From NCBI RefSeq assembly GCF_040958095.1, contig NC_091175.1, forward strand, positions 23,221,179 through 23,285,178: a stretch of DNA of 64,000 nt. The letters run 5' to 3'. This DNA comes from Procambarus clarkii. Lineage: Eukaryota > Arthropoda > Malacostraca > Decapoda > Cambaridae. The stretch's first letter is position 1. Each line of letters opens with the position of its first letter. Under the pieces are notes generated by a model, which made no database searches, was not told the DNA's origin, and was given only the letters and a program-made list of their open reading frames with translations. A program made the position numbers and the translations under genes. Shown piece by piece: positions 32,166 through 47,418 of the stretch.

Positions 32166-32850
32166 TACCATCTTGATTTGTGGAGACAAGCGTCGTCTCA
32201 CCTTGAGTGTGGAGACAAGCGTCGTCGCACCTTGAGTGTGGAGACAAGCGTCGTCGCACCTTGAGTGTGGAGACAAGCGTCGTCGCACCTTGAGTGTGGA
32301 GACAAGCGTCGTCTCACCTTGAGTGTGGAGACAAGCGTCGTCTCACCTTGAGTGTGGAGACAAGCGTCGTCTCACCTTGAGTGTGGAGACAAGCGTCGTC
32401 TCACCTTGAGTGTGGAGACAAGCGTCGTCTCACCTTGAGTGTGGAGACAAGCGTCGTCTCACCTTGAGTGTGGAGACAAGCGTCGTCTCACCTTGAGTGT
32501 GGAGACAAGCGTCGTCTCACCTTGAGTGTGGAGACAAGCGTCGTCTCACCTTGAGTGTGGAGACAAGCGTCGTCTCACCTTGAGTGTGGAGACAAGCGTC
32601 GTCGCACCATAAATGTCGAGACAAGCGTTGTTGTACAATGAGTGTGAAGACAAGCGTCGTCGCCACCATGAGTGTGGAGACACGCGTCGTCGTACCATGA
32701 GTGTGTGAAGACAAGCGTCGTTGTACAATAAGTGTGAAGACAAGCGTCGTTGTACAATAAGTGTGAAGACAAGCGTCGTTGTACAATAAGTGTGAAGACA
32801 AGCGTCGTCGTACCATGAGTGTGAAGACAAGCATCGTCGCCACCAATCCA
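32166..32850. repeat. 29-bp minisatellite with donor-like motif
   Basis: About 23 units of 29 bp around GGAGACAAGCGTCGTCTCAC. On the minus strand each early unit reads CTCAAG/GTGAGAC, a close match to a 5' splice site. Units above 32620 are diverged, with GTTGTACAATAAG replacing the donor. Confidence 0.9.
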
Positions 32851-33540
32851 CTTAGCAGAGCTGAGATTGCCATATCTGCCAACAATGGTGTGTGGGGAGT
32901 TTTGGTGAAAAGTTTTTTTTAATATATATGATAGTTGTTTGTAGAGGAGGATTATTTTTGTTATATGTGAAATTACAGGTTCGTGTGTGGTAGATGAGAG
33001 CTATTTTCGTCTGGCGACCAGTCAGTTGGTGGTACTTCTGTTGACCTATAGAGAATAATTCGTCAAAGAGAACATCCACCCTACAGCCAGCAGATAATTA
33101 TTTTACTAGAGAAAAGAATCTAACACCTTAGCCTGAGATATTCCAAGACATTCGAAGCTATTTGATGTGTAAGGTGTATGAGGCTGTAATTTAGAGCCTA
33201 AATGTTGAGGATTCTTCCGTCAAGGCATAATTTTTTTGTGTATTGTATATCCTTTAATAAATTCTTGTTAAAGGATTTGTTTCCTATTGTTCTCTGTGAG
33301 GATTTTATTGAAAAAGAGATAACTTGAAAACAACACTGAGCGGTCATCGGGAGCAGACGTGTCCACTGTGCTAGACATCACGATCACGAGCGCTTTATTC
33401 TTGTAGGTCTGCCCCACTCCCAGTCTGGTTTCTTATACCGGGAAGAGATGGAAGGCCTTCTTCAATAATGAGAAGAGTAAACCAGCCGGCCGTACTCTCA
33501 GTGAGAAAGTGTTTTCTTCCATCTTCCATCAACACTCCCT
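32851..33540. other. Intron sequence without recognised feature
   Basis: AT-rich to mixed composition; no RNA gene, repeat family or convincing coding block was seen. Confidence 0.35.
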
Positions 33541-34230
33541 TGGTAAGCTGATTGCCTTGGTCGAGCTGCCCTATAGGTCACAAACGCTTCAAGGTCCGGG
33601 GTACTCCCCACCACGAGCCTCCGTTCTCCAAGACATACCTCCTGAAACTCTTTAAAAAAGTCGGTGATGTAACACCTTTCAACATCGGCCAAGATGGCAC
33701 GGACATCGTTTTCTACTTCTCGAGCGAGGAGGACCTCGACACACTGCTGCAAAGCGTCTACAAACTTCGCGAGAAGCACATATTTCTCCACTACCCAAGT
33801 CAGTACCTTGCTGCCCGACCAGTCTTTGTCAGTAGCCTCAGCCAATGGATCGTGGAACAGATCCGAGAATCACATATACTGAACAACATCGAGGAATCAA
33901 ACCTGGGCATGGTGTTATTCTGTATTCTGCAACTATCACACCTTGAAGCTCACATTCACTTCGGTAGCTGGGGCTTCCCTGGCTGCCAAGAACGTCGCGC
34001 TTACTTCTACCACGTACTGCCAACAGCTGCAACGCCCGCTCCTGCTGCAACTGTATCGCAAGCCACCCAGGCTCCGACGACTTCTCATTCTCATCTATCG
34101 ACATCTGCCACTGTTCCACCTCTCGTGTGTGCACCCACACAACTCTACATCTGCTGCAGGACCTGCGGTGATTACTCAACCTGCAAGAACTCAACCCTCA
34201 ACCAAACCATGGGAATAGTAAAGCATGCCA
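33540..34230 (+). mobile_element. LINE ORF1-like remnant (RRM-like)
   Basis: An open stretch beginning near 33552 encodes KRFKVRGTP ... GTDIVFYFSSEEDLDTLL ... RPVFVSSLSQWIVEQIRES. The beta-alpha-beta pattern with an RNP-like GTDIVFYF fits the RRM fold of some LINE ORF1 proteins that coat the RNA. After about 33900 the frame is unrelated low-complexity sequence. It lies just upstream of LINE reverse transcriptase C-terminal remnants on the same strand, which supports a LINE origin. The family is not certain. Confidence 0.5.
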
Positions 34231-34830
34231 GTACCTTCAAGGGAAAGAAAAAAAATATTGATGAAGGTAACTGCAGAAAGCTTATTGGCACATTCGAGGC
34301 AGTTCCTATTTATAACCACCCAATGAAAAGAAAGATGTCGTTCAACTGTGAAAGTCTCTGGTGCGCCCCACCTGAATTATTGCATCCATGCATGGAGACC
34401 TCATCACCAAAAGACATAGCTGCGCTTGAGAACATGCATCACAGGGCAACAAAGATCATATCAGATCTTAGTCATTTCTCATGACGGAAACGGTTGAGGG
34501 GCCACGGGGCTAACAATATTGCAGACCAGGCATGACAGGGCGAATTTAATAGAAATCTTCAAAATAATACACCATTTGGACGCTGTCGATCCCGACACTT
34601 TCTTCAAAAGGTAAGAAAGGTTCCTCGTTCCACGAACGAGGAACAACGGGTTCAAGCTCAACATGCCACAATGTAGGACAGAAAACAGGAGATGCTTTTT
34701 CACTCATAGGGTTGTAAACCCGGGGTTGTAAACTTTCTCGCCGAAGCCATAATCGCTAAAACTCTGCTGGGTTTTAAAATACAGATTGAAAAGATCATCC
34801 GGGCAAATGGGGGGAACCTTTGACAAGCCG
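34230..34830 (+). mobile_element. LINE ORF2 C-terminal remnant with inserted tail fragment
   Basis: Frames read ALENMHHRATKIISDLSHFS, then VDPDTFF, then FFHS..VNP.., then AKTLLGFK.QI.KII, the usual order of conserved blocks at the C-terminus of CR1/Jockey-type ORF2, with several stops and frame changes. Near 34255-34325 is a minus-strand copy of the CR1-like 3' tail (GCAGAAAGCTTATTGGC). Confidence 0.7.
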
Positions 34831-35744
34831 CCAGCTTCCTGTCATCGCTGAGGCCACTATTATTAGTGGACCTCGGGTAAATTCAAGATTCATCACCTCT
34901 GCTATTGAGTCAGCTGATTCATGGGATGGGGAAGTCTCGGCTAGATCAACATCTCCTCCATGGAAGTGCCCCTACACAATTGAAGCTTTCCTTCTGGACA
35001 CTACCTCCAACGACAGCACCACCATGACAACATGTAGTCAGACCAACAGACCAGCCAGGAAGCCCAGGAAAAAGAAGACCAACGATCCGAGCCTGATGAA
35101 ATCATCAATAAAAAAAAAAGGCAATTGACGAAATGTAGAAACGAAGAACACCAGAACTGTGACGAGATGCCCGGCCTCCTGCAAGACACATCAGCGAGAA
35201 ACCATGAGAATTCCACCCTAACACCAAACCACAGCATCAGCTGCAAGTCTTATTATCTACGGTGGTTAAGTCACTGATCTTTTTCTCCCCTTTTCAACTT
35301 GTCTCCAGTTCCTAGATCAAGATTTCTGCATCCTCCCCTGCCTTCCTTCCCCTGCTTACCTGCTCTAGGGGCCTCTAGGAGCGTGGAGGTGATCTGCCAG
35401 TTAATTAATGTGTAAGGTTAAATGCAAGATTTGCCAGTTAATTAATGAAGATAGATAACGAGGGAACTGTGTGACAGGACACCTGAATAATGTGAGGGAA
35501 AGATTGAGTCACCTATAGCTCAATTTGGGGTGTGATGTCATGATGACAGGTGAGTGCCCCAGTCTGTAGTTCTCGAATCTGTGACGTGCAACTTCTCCCT
35601 CACAATTAAATACGAATCCGGGTGATTCCTTACTGAGGGTACTGGTATTGTCATGGTGTCAGCAAAGGTGGCAGCAATGGGGGTGTCTGCTAGTTTTTTT
35701 TTAATTATCTGAATAGTTTGGCAATTTAGAGGTCTAAAACGTGG
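34831..35744. other. Intron sequence, no supported feature
   Basis: Possibly further LINE decay at the left, then unique sequence with a TTAATTAATG duplicate near 35405-35445. No exon of the host gene was found here. Confidence 0.35.
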
Positions 35745-36128
35745 TAACTTGTACATTATATTACAGACTCACCACCATATATGAATAATCCTATACATGG
35801 ACTGAACCTACACATTATATTATAAACTCACCAATATATTGGTATAACCCTCTACATGGACTGAACATGAACATATTACAGACTCAACACATATTAGAAT
35901 TACACTATATATGGACTGAACCTACACATTATATTACCAACTCACCAACATATTGGACTAACCTTCTATATGGACTGAACATGCACATTATATTACAGAC
36001 TCCTCAACATATTGGACAAACACTCAACATACACACTACATTACACACTCACCAACATATTGGGCAAACACTCAACAAGGACTCAACATACACACTACAT
36101 TACACACTCACCAACATATTGAACTAAC
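35745..36128 (-). repeat. Minisatellite built from the 36261-36129 exon donor
   Basis: About seven ~60-bp units ending exactly at the exon's donor. The genuine junction reads GGAAG/GTTAGTTCAATATG on the minus strand, and units repeat it as AGAAG/GTTAGTCCAATATG followed by TTGGTGAGT, so each unit carries one or two donor-like sites. Confidence 0.85.
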
Positions 36129-36261
36129 CTTCCATTTATATTCGTCCGTGACCAGATATTTTTTATTGTCAGTGTCGGGGACGTGGTGCAGGGTGATGTA
36201 CTCGTCTGTACCACTCATGAAGCAATTAACTGTTCTTCTTACTAAGTCAGCCCTCCAATAA
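36129..36261 (-). CDS. FBH1: FBH1-like helicase, central exon
   Basis: 133 nt between acceptor AACTTGCAG and donor GGAAG/GTTAGT, entry phase 2, exit phase 0. It encodes YWRADLVRRTVNCFMSG ... YITLHHVP ... DEYKWK, matching the FBH1 block FIRAKLVCKTLENFFASAD...LTIDHVP (from memory). This region lies between helicase motifs Ia and II. Both sides of the exon are bordered, without a gap, by minisatellites derived from its own acceptor and donor. The frame is uninterrupted. Confidence 0.9.
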
Positions 36262-36885
36262 CTGCAAGTTGTTGGGAAAATGTACATTAGTTATTGAGAG
36301 TGTGTTCACAAGTTATTGGAAGAGTGTACACAAACTATTCTGAGGTTTACACAAGTTATTGGGAGAACCTGCACTTGTTATTAAAAAGGTGTACAGCAGT
36401 TACTGGGAGAGTGTATATAAGTTATTATGAGTGTACTTAAGTTATTAAGAGAGCATGGAAAAGTTATTGGAGGAGAGTAGACAAGTTATTGGGAGTGTCG
36501 ACAAGATATAAGGATAGTGTACCCAAGTTATTGGGAGTGTATAAAAGTTATAGGAAGAATGAACACAAGTTATTAGGAGAGTATACATAAGATATTGGGA
36601 TGGTGTACAAGTTATTGGAAAAGTGGAGAAAATTTATTGAGTTTATATATGTGTTTAGGAAAGTGTACTCAGTTTCTTAGGAGGATGTACACAAGTCATT
36701 AAGAGAGTGTACACAAGTTATTAAGAGGGTGAACAAAGTTATTACGAGGGTATATATAAGTTAGTGTAAGGATTTACAAAAGTTGCGAGGGTGTATGCAA
36801 ATTATTGAGATGATGTACACAACTTGTTTGGAACTTGTACACAAGTTATTGGGAGGGTGTACATAAGTTATTGAGAAGTACACAA
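36262..36885 (-). repeat. Minisatellite built from the 36261-36129 exon acceptor
   Basis: About 27 degenerate units of 20-24 bp (AAGTTATTGGGAGAGTGTACA). The first unit, AAGTTGTTGGGAAAATGTACA, is the complement of the exon's polypyrimidine tract and acceptor-proximal sequence, so the array grows directly out of the 3' splice site. Confidence 0.8.
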
Positions 36886-36899
36886 TTTACTTCCAATGT

Positions 36900-38285
36900 T
36901 TTATGTTCTATGGTGTGTTATTTAATATCTCCCTTGTTATACCCATTAAACACTTGTTATACTTGAACACTTTAATCTAGTCATTCCTAAATCTTCGCCT
37001 ATCAGATAGAATGTAAATTGTTCCTTTATAATTTCTCTTCATATGGGTTTTGAAATCCCGGGATTAACCTTGTCATCCATCGCTGAACGCGTTCAGTTAA
37101 ATTTTTGTGGATTCTGTGTACCGGTGACACACTAAATGTTTTATTGCTACCGCTTCCAGAAATAAAACCCAGTGTCCTAATATAGTTTCGTTTCTTTCCA
37201 TAACACAGGAACTCTTTTATATTTACCAACATATTATTTTCTGTAGCTCATTGAAGGGCCTGATTTGCATAGGATTGGAGTTTGTTCTGCCCTCTGTATT
37301 GTCTATTCCCATGAAAATCCTAATGTCATGTTCTAAGGTTGATACGGAGCAATAGTTTGTGTCTCTATGTCCGATATGAGGATGGAAAAAAGTACTCGAA
37401 CAGGCATAATACCCTGGTTGACAAAGCACTACACGGTGGATTTGTGAATTTTATGTTCAATAAAACAATGATCACGCGTGTTAGCTTTCACGAAATCTGA
37501 GTATATTATATTTGCATTTGGTTTGTCTTCCGTGGCGTCTAAGACCATGTCATAGCGGTCTACCAACTGAGAGATGCAGAAGCTCCCTGTTCTGAACCCA
37601 TGTTTTCCAGTATTATGTAAACGCTTTAAGTCCTTGTGCTTTGTGATCTTACTTCCTAGCACTCAGAGTTTTTATAATGATTTGTTATCGGTCAATAATT
37701 TTTTGGTAGCTGCTTTACTACCTCCTTTGGGGAGTGGGGCTATCTCTGCTATGTTAAGCATGTCGGGGATGACACCATTATCTAGGTTGTGTCCAAATAA
37801 TATCTAGGATCTATGATAGTGGTTTTTTGCAAGATTCTCGGTACTCTATGAATATTGAGTACCGGAAATCTGGTCCAAGTGCAGTGTGTGTGGGCATACT
37901 GAGTGGTTAAAGTCCAATGGGGTTAGGGTGGCATCTGATGTATGATTTGATGTTGGTATCAAGTTCATGATGTATTTTGTTTGAATTATCGTTCTTCACC
38001 ATGTTCATTACCTGTGAAAACAGAAACCTACTGCATCTTAAGTATTTAAAGATTTCTTTAAATAGTTAAAGAAAATTCCATCTACCTTGCGTAAGGGTTA
38101 AATGCTTGATAACGTTTTTGGTCTAGTTTTCGCATACGATAAAAAGTATTGACCTTTCACTAATCTTTGCCTCGCCTGAATATTATACGATTCTTTTATC
38201 TTTAGCACCATCGTTTCTAATTCTCTACACCGCCTTCCTTGTCGCTCTTAGGATAAGGTGGAGTGTTTCACTTCATCTGCTATTT
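36900..38285 (-). mobile_element. Old LINE fragment (minus strand)
   Basis: Minus-strand remnants read HGFRTGSFCISQLVDRYDMVLDATEDK (37430-37640, RT motif 1-2 region with DFVKA for DFxKAF), then LEHDIRIFMG and a C-terminal block RTLGFISGSGSNKTF ... LTERVQRWMTRLIPG near 37040-37200. Stops and frame changes are frequent. It is related to, but clearly distinct from, the CR1-like family next to it. Confidence 0.7.
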
Positions 38286-38289
38286 GATT

Positions 38290-39435
38290 TACATAAGAAC
38301 ATAAGAACAAAGGCAACTGCAGAAGGCCTATCGGCCCATTCGAGGAAGCTCCTATCTATAACCACACAATCCCACTCATATACATGTCCAACCCGCGCTT
38401 GAAATAATCGAGGGACCCCAACCTCCACCACGTTACGCGGTAATTGGTTCCATAATTCAACAACCCCGATACTCTACTACTCATTTTTTACCCAAGTATT
38501 TACCCAAGTCTTTCCTAAATCTAAACTTATCCAATTTATACACATTGTTTCGTGTTCTGTCTTGTGTTGATACTTTTAATACCATATTAATATCCCTTTG
38601 TTATGTCCATTCATCCACTTGTAAACCTCAATCATGTCACCCTTAACTCTTCGCAGTTCCAGTGAATGCAATTTAAGCTTTGTTAATCTTTCTTCATATG
38701 AAAGATTTCTAATTTAGGGAATTAACTCTTTCATCCTGCGCTGGATACGTTCAAGTGAACTTATATCCATTTTATAGAAAGGCGACCAAAACTGAACTGC
38801 ATAATCTAAATGGGGCCTAATCAGAGCAAGAAATAGCTGAAGAACAACACCAGGTGTCTTGTTACTAACGATTCGATTAATAAATCTCAGTGTCCTATTT
38901 GCCTTATTACGAACATTCATGCATTGTAAATTCTTACTAATCATAACTCCCAGATCGCTTTCGCAATCCGACTTCGCAAACGCAACACCATCTAGCTCAT
39001 ATCTTGTAACTCTATCATCCTTACCTAGCCTCAGAACTTTACATTAAACAGCATTATACTGCATCTGTCAATCTTTTGACCATTTCAAAAACCTGTTTAT
39101 ATACACTTGTAGTGATAGTGAGTCTTCTTCAGTGTTAATTTCCTTACCGATTTTTGTATCATCTGCAAATTTGCAAATGTTGCTACTCAAACCTGAATCT
39201 AAATCATTTATATATATTATAAACAACATAGGTCCCAAGACAGAGCCTTGAGGATCTCCACTTACAACATTTTCCTACTCTGACTTAACCCCATTTATAA
39301 TAACTCTGTTTACTTTTGTATAGCCATGCCCTAATCCAACTTAATATAGCACCCCCAATACCATGAGCCTCTCTCTTTTTAATCAATCTTTCATGTGGCA
39401 CTGTATCAAAAGCTTTGCTAAAGTATATCGATAAT
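38290..39435 (-). mobile_element. CR1-like LINE copy, 5' truncated
   Basis: Starts at its 3' end with the ACATAAGAACATAAGAAC tail and runs back through the same ORF2 C-terminus, thumb and palm as the 40707-42381 copy (NKANRTLRFINR, DFSKAFDTVPHERL), with stops and small indels. It ends inside the palm, where a plus-strand fragment of the same family begins. Confidence 0.85.
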
Positions 39436-39439
39436 CGAT

Positions 39440-39778
39440 AATTGCAAATAAAATTCGTCTTCATCTTGAAAAACATAAATTAATAATTGTGTCGCAACAT
39501 GGTTTTATAAATGGCCGTTCATGTTTAACAAATTTCTTATCTTTTTATTCTAGCATAGTTGAGCACAGTTGATAGTGGTAAGGATTGTGATGTTGTGTAC
39601 CTTGACTTTAGCAAAGCTTTTGATACAGTGCCACATGAAAGACTGATTAAAAAAATAGAGGCTCATGGTATTGGGGGTGCTATATTAAGCTGGATTAGGG
39701 CATGGCTATACCAAAGGAAACAGAGAGTTAGTATAAATGGAGTCAAGTCAGAGTGGGAAAGTGTTGTAAGTGTTGTGT
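39440..39778 (+). mobile_element. CR1-like LINE fragment, inverted relative to neighbour
   Basis: Plus-strand piece of RT ([49 protein letters not shown]), cut at GTGTTGTGTTG before (TA)n. It overlaps the neighbouring minus copy in sequence content by about 150 bp, so it is not a clean twin-priming inversion. Confidence 0.8.
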
Positions 39779-39781
39779 TGT

Positions 39782-39945
<164 letters not shown>

Positions 39946-40065
39946 AAATATGACCGAAAAAGTAAGATTAATAATTCTAACACGAATTTCTCAATCTTTC
40001 GTACATTACGCTTCACTGTTGGAGGTAAATCAAAAATCACTTCTCCAAAATTCATTTTTATTTCT

Positions 40066-40118
40066 AGTCTGACGCGACACGGGCGCGTTTCATAAAACTT
40101 ATTACATTTTCAAAGACT
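40066..40118 (-). ncRNA. Hammerhead-like ribozyme fold (minus arm, degenerate core)
   Basis: Counterpart of 46074-46126, with one change next to GAAA that weakens stem II. See that entry for the fold. Confidence 0.35.
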
Positions 40119-40706
40119 TCACAAATACACAACTGATTAGAACTTACGTCTCTCTGATATTATATCTACATTTGAGTGAGGTGGGAAGGGTGATGTGGCA
40201 TTAACACAAGACAGAACAGGAGGGGATATTAATAGGGTATTAAAAGTATCAACACAAGACAGAACAGAAACAATGGGTATTGAATAGAAGTGTTTGTAGA
40301 AAGCCTATTGGTCCATATTTCTTGATGCTTCTATATTGGAGCGGAGTCTTGAGGTGGGTAGAATATAGTTGTGCAATAATTGGCTGTTGATTGCTGGTGT
40401 TGACTTCTTGATGTGTAGTGCCTCGCAAACGTCAAGCCGCCTGCTATCGCTGTATCTATCGATGATTTCTGTGTTGTTTACTAGGATTTCTCTGGCGATG
40501 GTTTGGTTATGGGAAGAGATTATATGTTCCTTAATGGAGCCCTGTTGCTTATGCATCGTTAAACGCTTAGAAAGAGATGTTGTTGTCTTGCCTATATACT
40601 GGGTTTTTTGGAGCTTACAGTCCCCAAGTGGGCATTTGAAGGCATAGACGACGTTAGTCTCTTTTAAAGCGTTCTGTTTTGTGTCTGGAGAGTTTCTCAT
40701 GAGTAG

Positions 40707-42381
40707 AACATAAGAACATAAGAACAAAGGTAACTGCAGAAGGCCTATTGGCCCATACGAGGCAGCTCCTATTCTATAACCACCCAATCCCACTCATATA
40801 CTTGTCCAACCCGTGCTTGAAACAATCGAGGGACCCCACCTCCACAATGTTACGCGGCAATTGGTTCCACAAATCAACAACCCTGTTACTGAACCAGTAT
40901 TTACCCAAGTCTTTCCTAAATCTAAACTTATCCAATTTATATCCATTGTTTCGTGTTCTGTCCTGTGTTGATACTTTTAATACCCTATTAATATCCCCCC
41001 GGTTATGTCCATTCATCCACTTGTAAACCTCTATCATGTCACCCCTAACTCTTCGCCTTTCCAGTGAATGCAACTTAAGCTTTGTTAATCTTTCTTCATA
41101 TGAAAGATTTCTAATTTGGGGAATTAACTTAGTCATCCTACGCTGGACACGTTCAAGTGAATTTATATCCATTCTATAATATGGCGACCAAAACTGAACT
41201 GCATAATCTAAATGGGGCCTAACTAGAGCAAGATATAGCTTGAGAACCACACCAGGTGTCTTGTTACTAACGCTGCGATTAATAAATCCAAGTGTCCGAT
41301 TTGCCTTATTACGAACATTTATGCATTGATCCTTTTGTTTTAAATTCTTACTAATCATAACTCCCAGATCCCTTTCGCAATCCGACTTCGCAATCACAAC
41401 ACCATCTAGCTCGTATCTTGTAACTCTATCATCATTACCTAACCTCAGAACTTTACATTTATCAGCATTAAACTGCATCTGCCAATCCTTTGACCATTTC
41501 AAAACCCTATCTAGATCAACTTGAAGTGATAGTGAGTCCTCCTCCGAATTAATTTCCCTACCGATTTTCGTATCATCGGCAAATTTGCAAATGTTGCTAC
41601 TCAAACCTGAATCTAAATCATTTATATATATTATAAACAACAGAGGTCCCAGGACAGAGCCTTGAGGCACTCCACTTACAACATTTTCCCACTCTGACTT
41701 GATTCCATTTATACTAACTCTCTGTTTCCTTTGGTATAGCCATGCCCTAATCCAGCTTAATATAGCACCCCCAATACCATGAGACTCTATTTTTTTAATC
41801 AGTCTTTCATGTGGCACTGTATCAAAAGCTTTGCTAAAGTCAAGGTATACAACATCGCAATCCTTACCACTATCAACTGCCTCAACAATGCTAGAATAAA
41901 AAGATAACAAATTTGTTAAACATGAACGGCCATTTATAAAACCATGTTGCGACTCAATTATTAATTTATGTTTTTCAAGATGAAGACGAATTTTATTTGC
42001 TATTATAGATTCGAGTAACTTTCCCACAATAGACGTTAGGCTAATTGGTCGATAGTTAGACGCAAGTGATCTATCTCCTTTCTTAAAAACTGGTATCACA
42101 TTAGCAACTTTCCAAAACTCTGGCACTCTGCCTGACTCTATTGATTTATTAAATATGGTTGACAGTGGGTCACAAAGCTCCTCTTTGCATTCTTTAAGCA
42201 CCCTAGCAAACACTTCATCCGGCCCTGGGGATTTGTTTGGTTTGAGTTTTACTATTTGTTTAAGAACATCCTCCCTGGTAACTGCTAAACTCGTCAACCT
42301 GTCCTCGTCCCCACCCACATAGACTTGTTCGGCTGAAGGCATATTGTTAAGTTCTTCTTTAGTAAATACAGATACAAAATG
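40707..42381 (-). mobile_element. CR1-like LINE inserted in Penelope-like element
   Basis: 5'-truncated copy with an open frame at 42342-40774 (about 520 codons) covering RT: PNKSPGPDEV, NYRPISLTSIVGK, HGFINGRSC, LDFSKAFDTVPHERL, GVPQGSVLGPLLF, FADDTKI, then thumb and C-terminus (LERVQRRMTKLIP, DLWNQLPRNIVE). The 3' end has 8-bp ACATAAGA-type repeats. The endonuclease domain is absent by truncation. Its edges restore an uninterrupted Penelope sequence with no target duplication (compare the empty site near 45488), a habit known for CR1 elements. This is the best preserved copy in the window. Confidence 0.93.
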
Positions 42382-43999
42382 GCTGGCCGTTTTTCTGGTT
42401 TTATAGTAAATCGTCAGTTTATCCTCTGATTCTTGTCTGTAGGGATAACGTTTCTATTAACAATATCTTTCAGGACCCTTTCCTCCGTTTTATGAGCTGT
42501 GGAAAAGAAGTTCCTGTAAAATAGTCTAATAGGGGGTATAGGTGTTGTGTTAGTTGTCTCTTCAGAGGTTGCATGGCTTTTCACTTTCCTTCTTATGATG
42601 TCTTCGATGAAACCATTGGAGAAGCCGTTATTGACTAGGACCTGCCTTACCCTACAGAGTTCTTCGTCGACTTGCTTCCATTCTGAGCTGTGGCTGAGAG
42701 CACGGTCGACGTATGCGTTAACAACACTCCTCTTGTACCTGTCGGGGCAGTCGCTGTTGGCATTTAGGCACATTCCTATGTTTGTTTCCTTAGTGTAGAC
42801 TGCAGTGTGGAAACCTCCGCCCTTTTCCATGACTGTTACATCTAGAAAAGGCAGCTTCCCATCCTTTTCCGTCTCGTAAGTGAAACGCAGCACGGAACTC
42901 TGCTCAAATGCCTCCTTCAGCTCCTGCAGATGTCTGACATCAGGTACCTGTGTAAAAATGTCGTCAACATACCTGCAGTATATGGCCGGTTTCAAGTTCA
43001 TGTCGACTAAGACTTTTTGCTCGACGGTACCCATGTAGAAGTTTGCAAACAGGACACCTAGGGGAGAACCCATGGCCACCCCATCTACTTGCTTATACAT
43101 GTGCCCATCCGGGCTCAAGAAGGGTGCCTCTTTAGTACAAGCTTGGAGTAGTTTCCTCAGAATACTTTCTGGCATGTCAAGAGGAGTACAGGCTGGATCA
43201 CGATACACTCTGTCGGCTATCATTCCGATTGTCTCGTCCACAGGTACGTTGGTAAACAGCGATTCTACGTCCAACGAGGCTCTTATCCCTGTGGCCCGTG
43301 TGCCCCGCAGTAAGTCCACAAATTCCTTTGGAGACTTCAGGCTGAAGCCGCAAGGAACATAAGGAGTCAGCAGGCCGTTGAGTCGCTTCGCCAGTCTGTA
43401 CGTGGGTGTGGGTATCTGGCTAATGATTGGCCGAAATGGGTTTCCAGGCTTGTGCGTCTTGACATTTCCATACGCATATCCAGGTTTATATTCCCCAATG
43501 ATCTTTGGCAGGTGGAGTCCGGATTTCTTGGCGTTCACAGTTTCGATCAGTTTGTTGACCTTTGCTTTTAATTCGGCTGTAGTGTCCTTCGTTACCCTTT
43601 GGAACTTAGTTTGGTCAGAGAGTATGATGTTCATTTTCGCCAGATATTCGTCTTTTTTAAGAATGACATATATTGGCGACTTGTCACCTCTCCTGACAAC
43701 TATCTCCTTGTTCTCACGAAGGCTTTTAGCTGCCGCTTTAAGCTCGGGGGACAGTATGGTGCTTCTGTAGTTGCCTCGATTCTTTCCTCCTTCTGCAATA
43801 AGTTCTGCTTGTAAGGTATCTTTGGTAGTGACCTTCTTTTGTGTCTCGAGGTCGAATATGTCGTCCAACAGAATTTCCAACTCTACTTTCCGGGCCATTT
43901 CACTCGGTCTGGACATAACATGACAGTTTATGCCCAGATTTAGGAGAGTGACTTGGTCCTCAGTGAGGTTAATTCCTCACTATGACGAATATGTCGTCT

Positions 44000-46395
<2,396 letters not shown>

Positions 46396-46423
46396 TATAA
46401 CCTAACCAACTCTACCTAATCTC

Positions 46424-46836
<413 letters not shown>

Positions 46837-47164
46837 ACCTATCTTTATAGGTTAGGTTAGGTTAGGTAGCCGAAAAAGTTAGGTTAGGTTAGGTTAGGTT
46901 AGGTTAGGTAGGTTAGGTAGCCGAAAAACAATTAATTCAGGAAAACTTGGCTTATTATGTTCCCTGTTCATACCAGTTGCGTTGCTCCTGGCAGTATGGG
47001 TTCGAGTCACTTCTGGGGTGTGAGTTTTCAGTTGTATATAGTCCTGGGGACCATTCAGGCTTGTTTGCATTTGTGTTCCTCACGTGTGCCCCAATGAATG
47101 AGGTGATTTAATAAAATGCTATGCCCAAGATTACCATCCGAGTGCCGGCGGGGAAGTGGTTCAA

Positions 47165-47326
47165 ATAGCTTCGGCTATCACTTCCTTATGTCCGGTCGTG
47201 ATGGTCAAGCGGATTAAGGCGTCCCTGTACATACCAGTTGCGTTGCTCCTGGCAGTATGGGTTCGAGTCACTTCTGGGGTGTGAGTTTTCAGTTGTATAT
47301 AGTCCTGGGGACCATTCAGGCTTGTT

Positions 47327-47331
<5 letters not shown>
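47165..47331 (+). mobile_element. tRNA-like SINE copy beside (TA)n
   Basis: Same family as 46699-46836, plus orientation, with CTTCGGCTATCACTTCC at the head and CAGGCTTGTTTGCA at the tail, running into (TA)n (47332-47412). Confidence 0.7.

Positions 47332-47412
<81 letters not shown>
47332..47412. repeat. (TA)n microsatellite
   Basis: About 40 TA units forming the tail of the preceding tRNA-like copy. Confidence 0.97.

Positions 47413-47418
<6 letters not shown>

Noticed and set aside
38290-39778. Twin-priming 5' inversion of one LINE insertion
   Set aside because: The two pieces overlap in content by about 150 bp, which simple twin priming does not produce.
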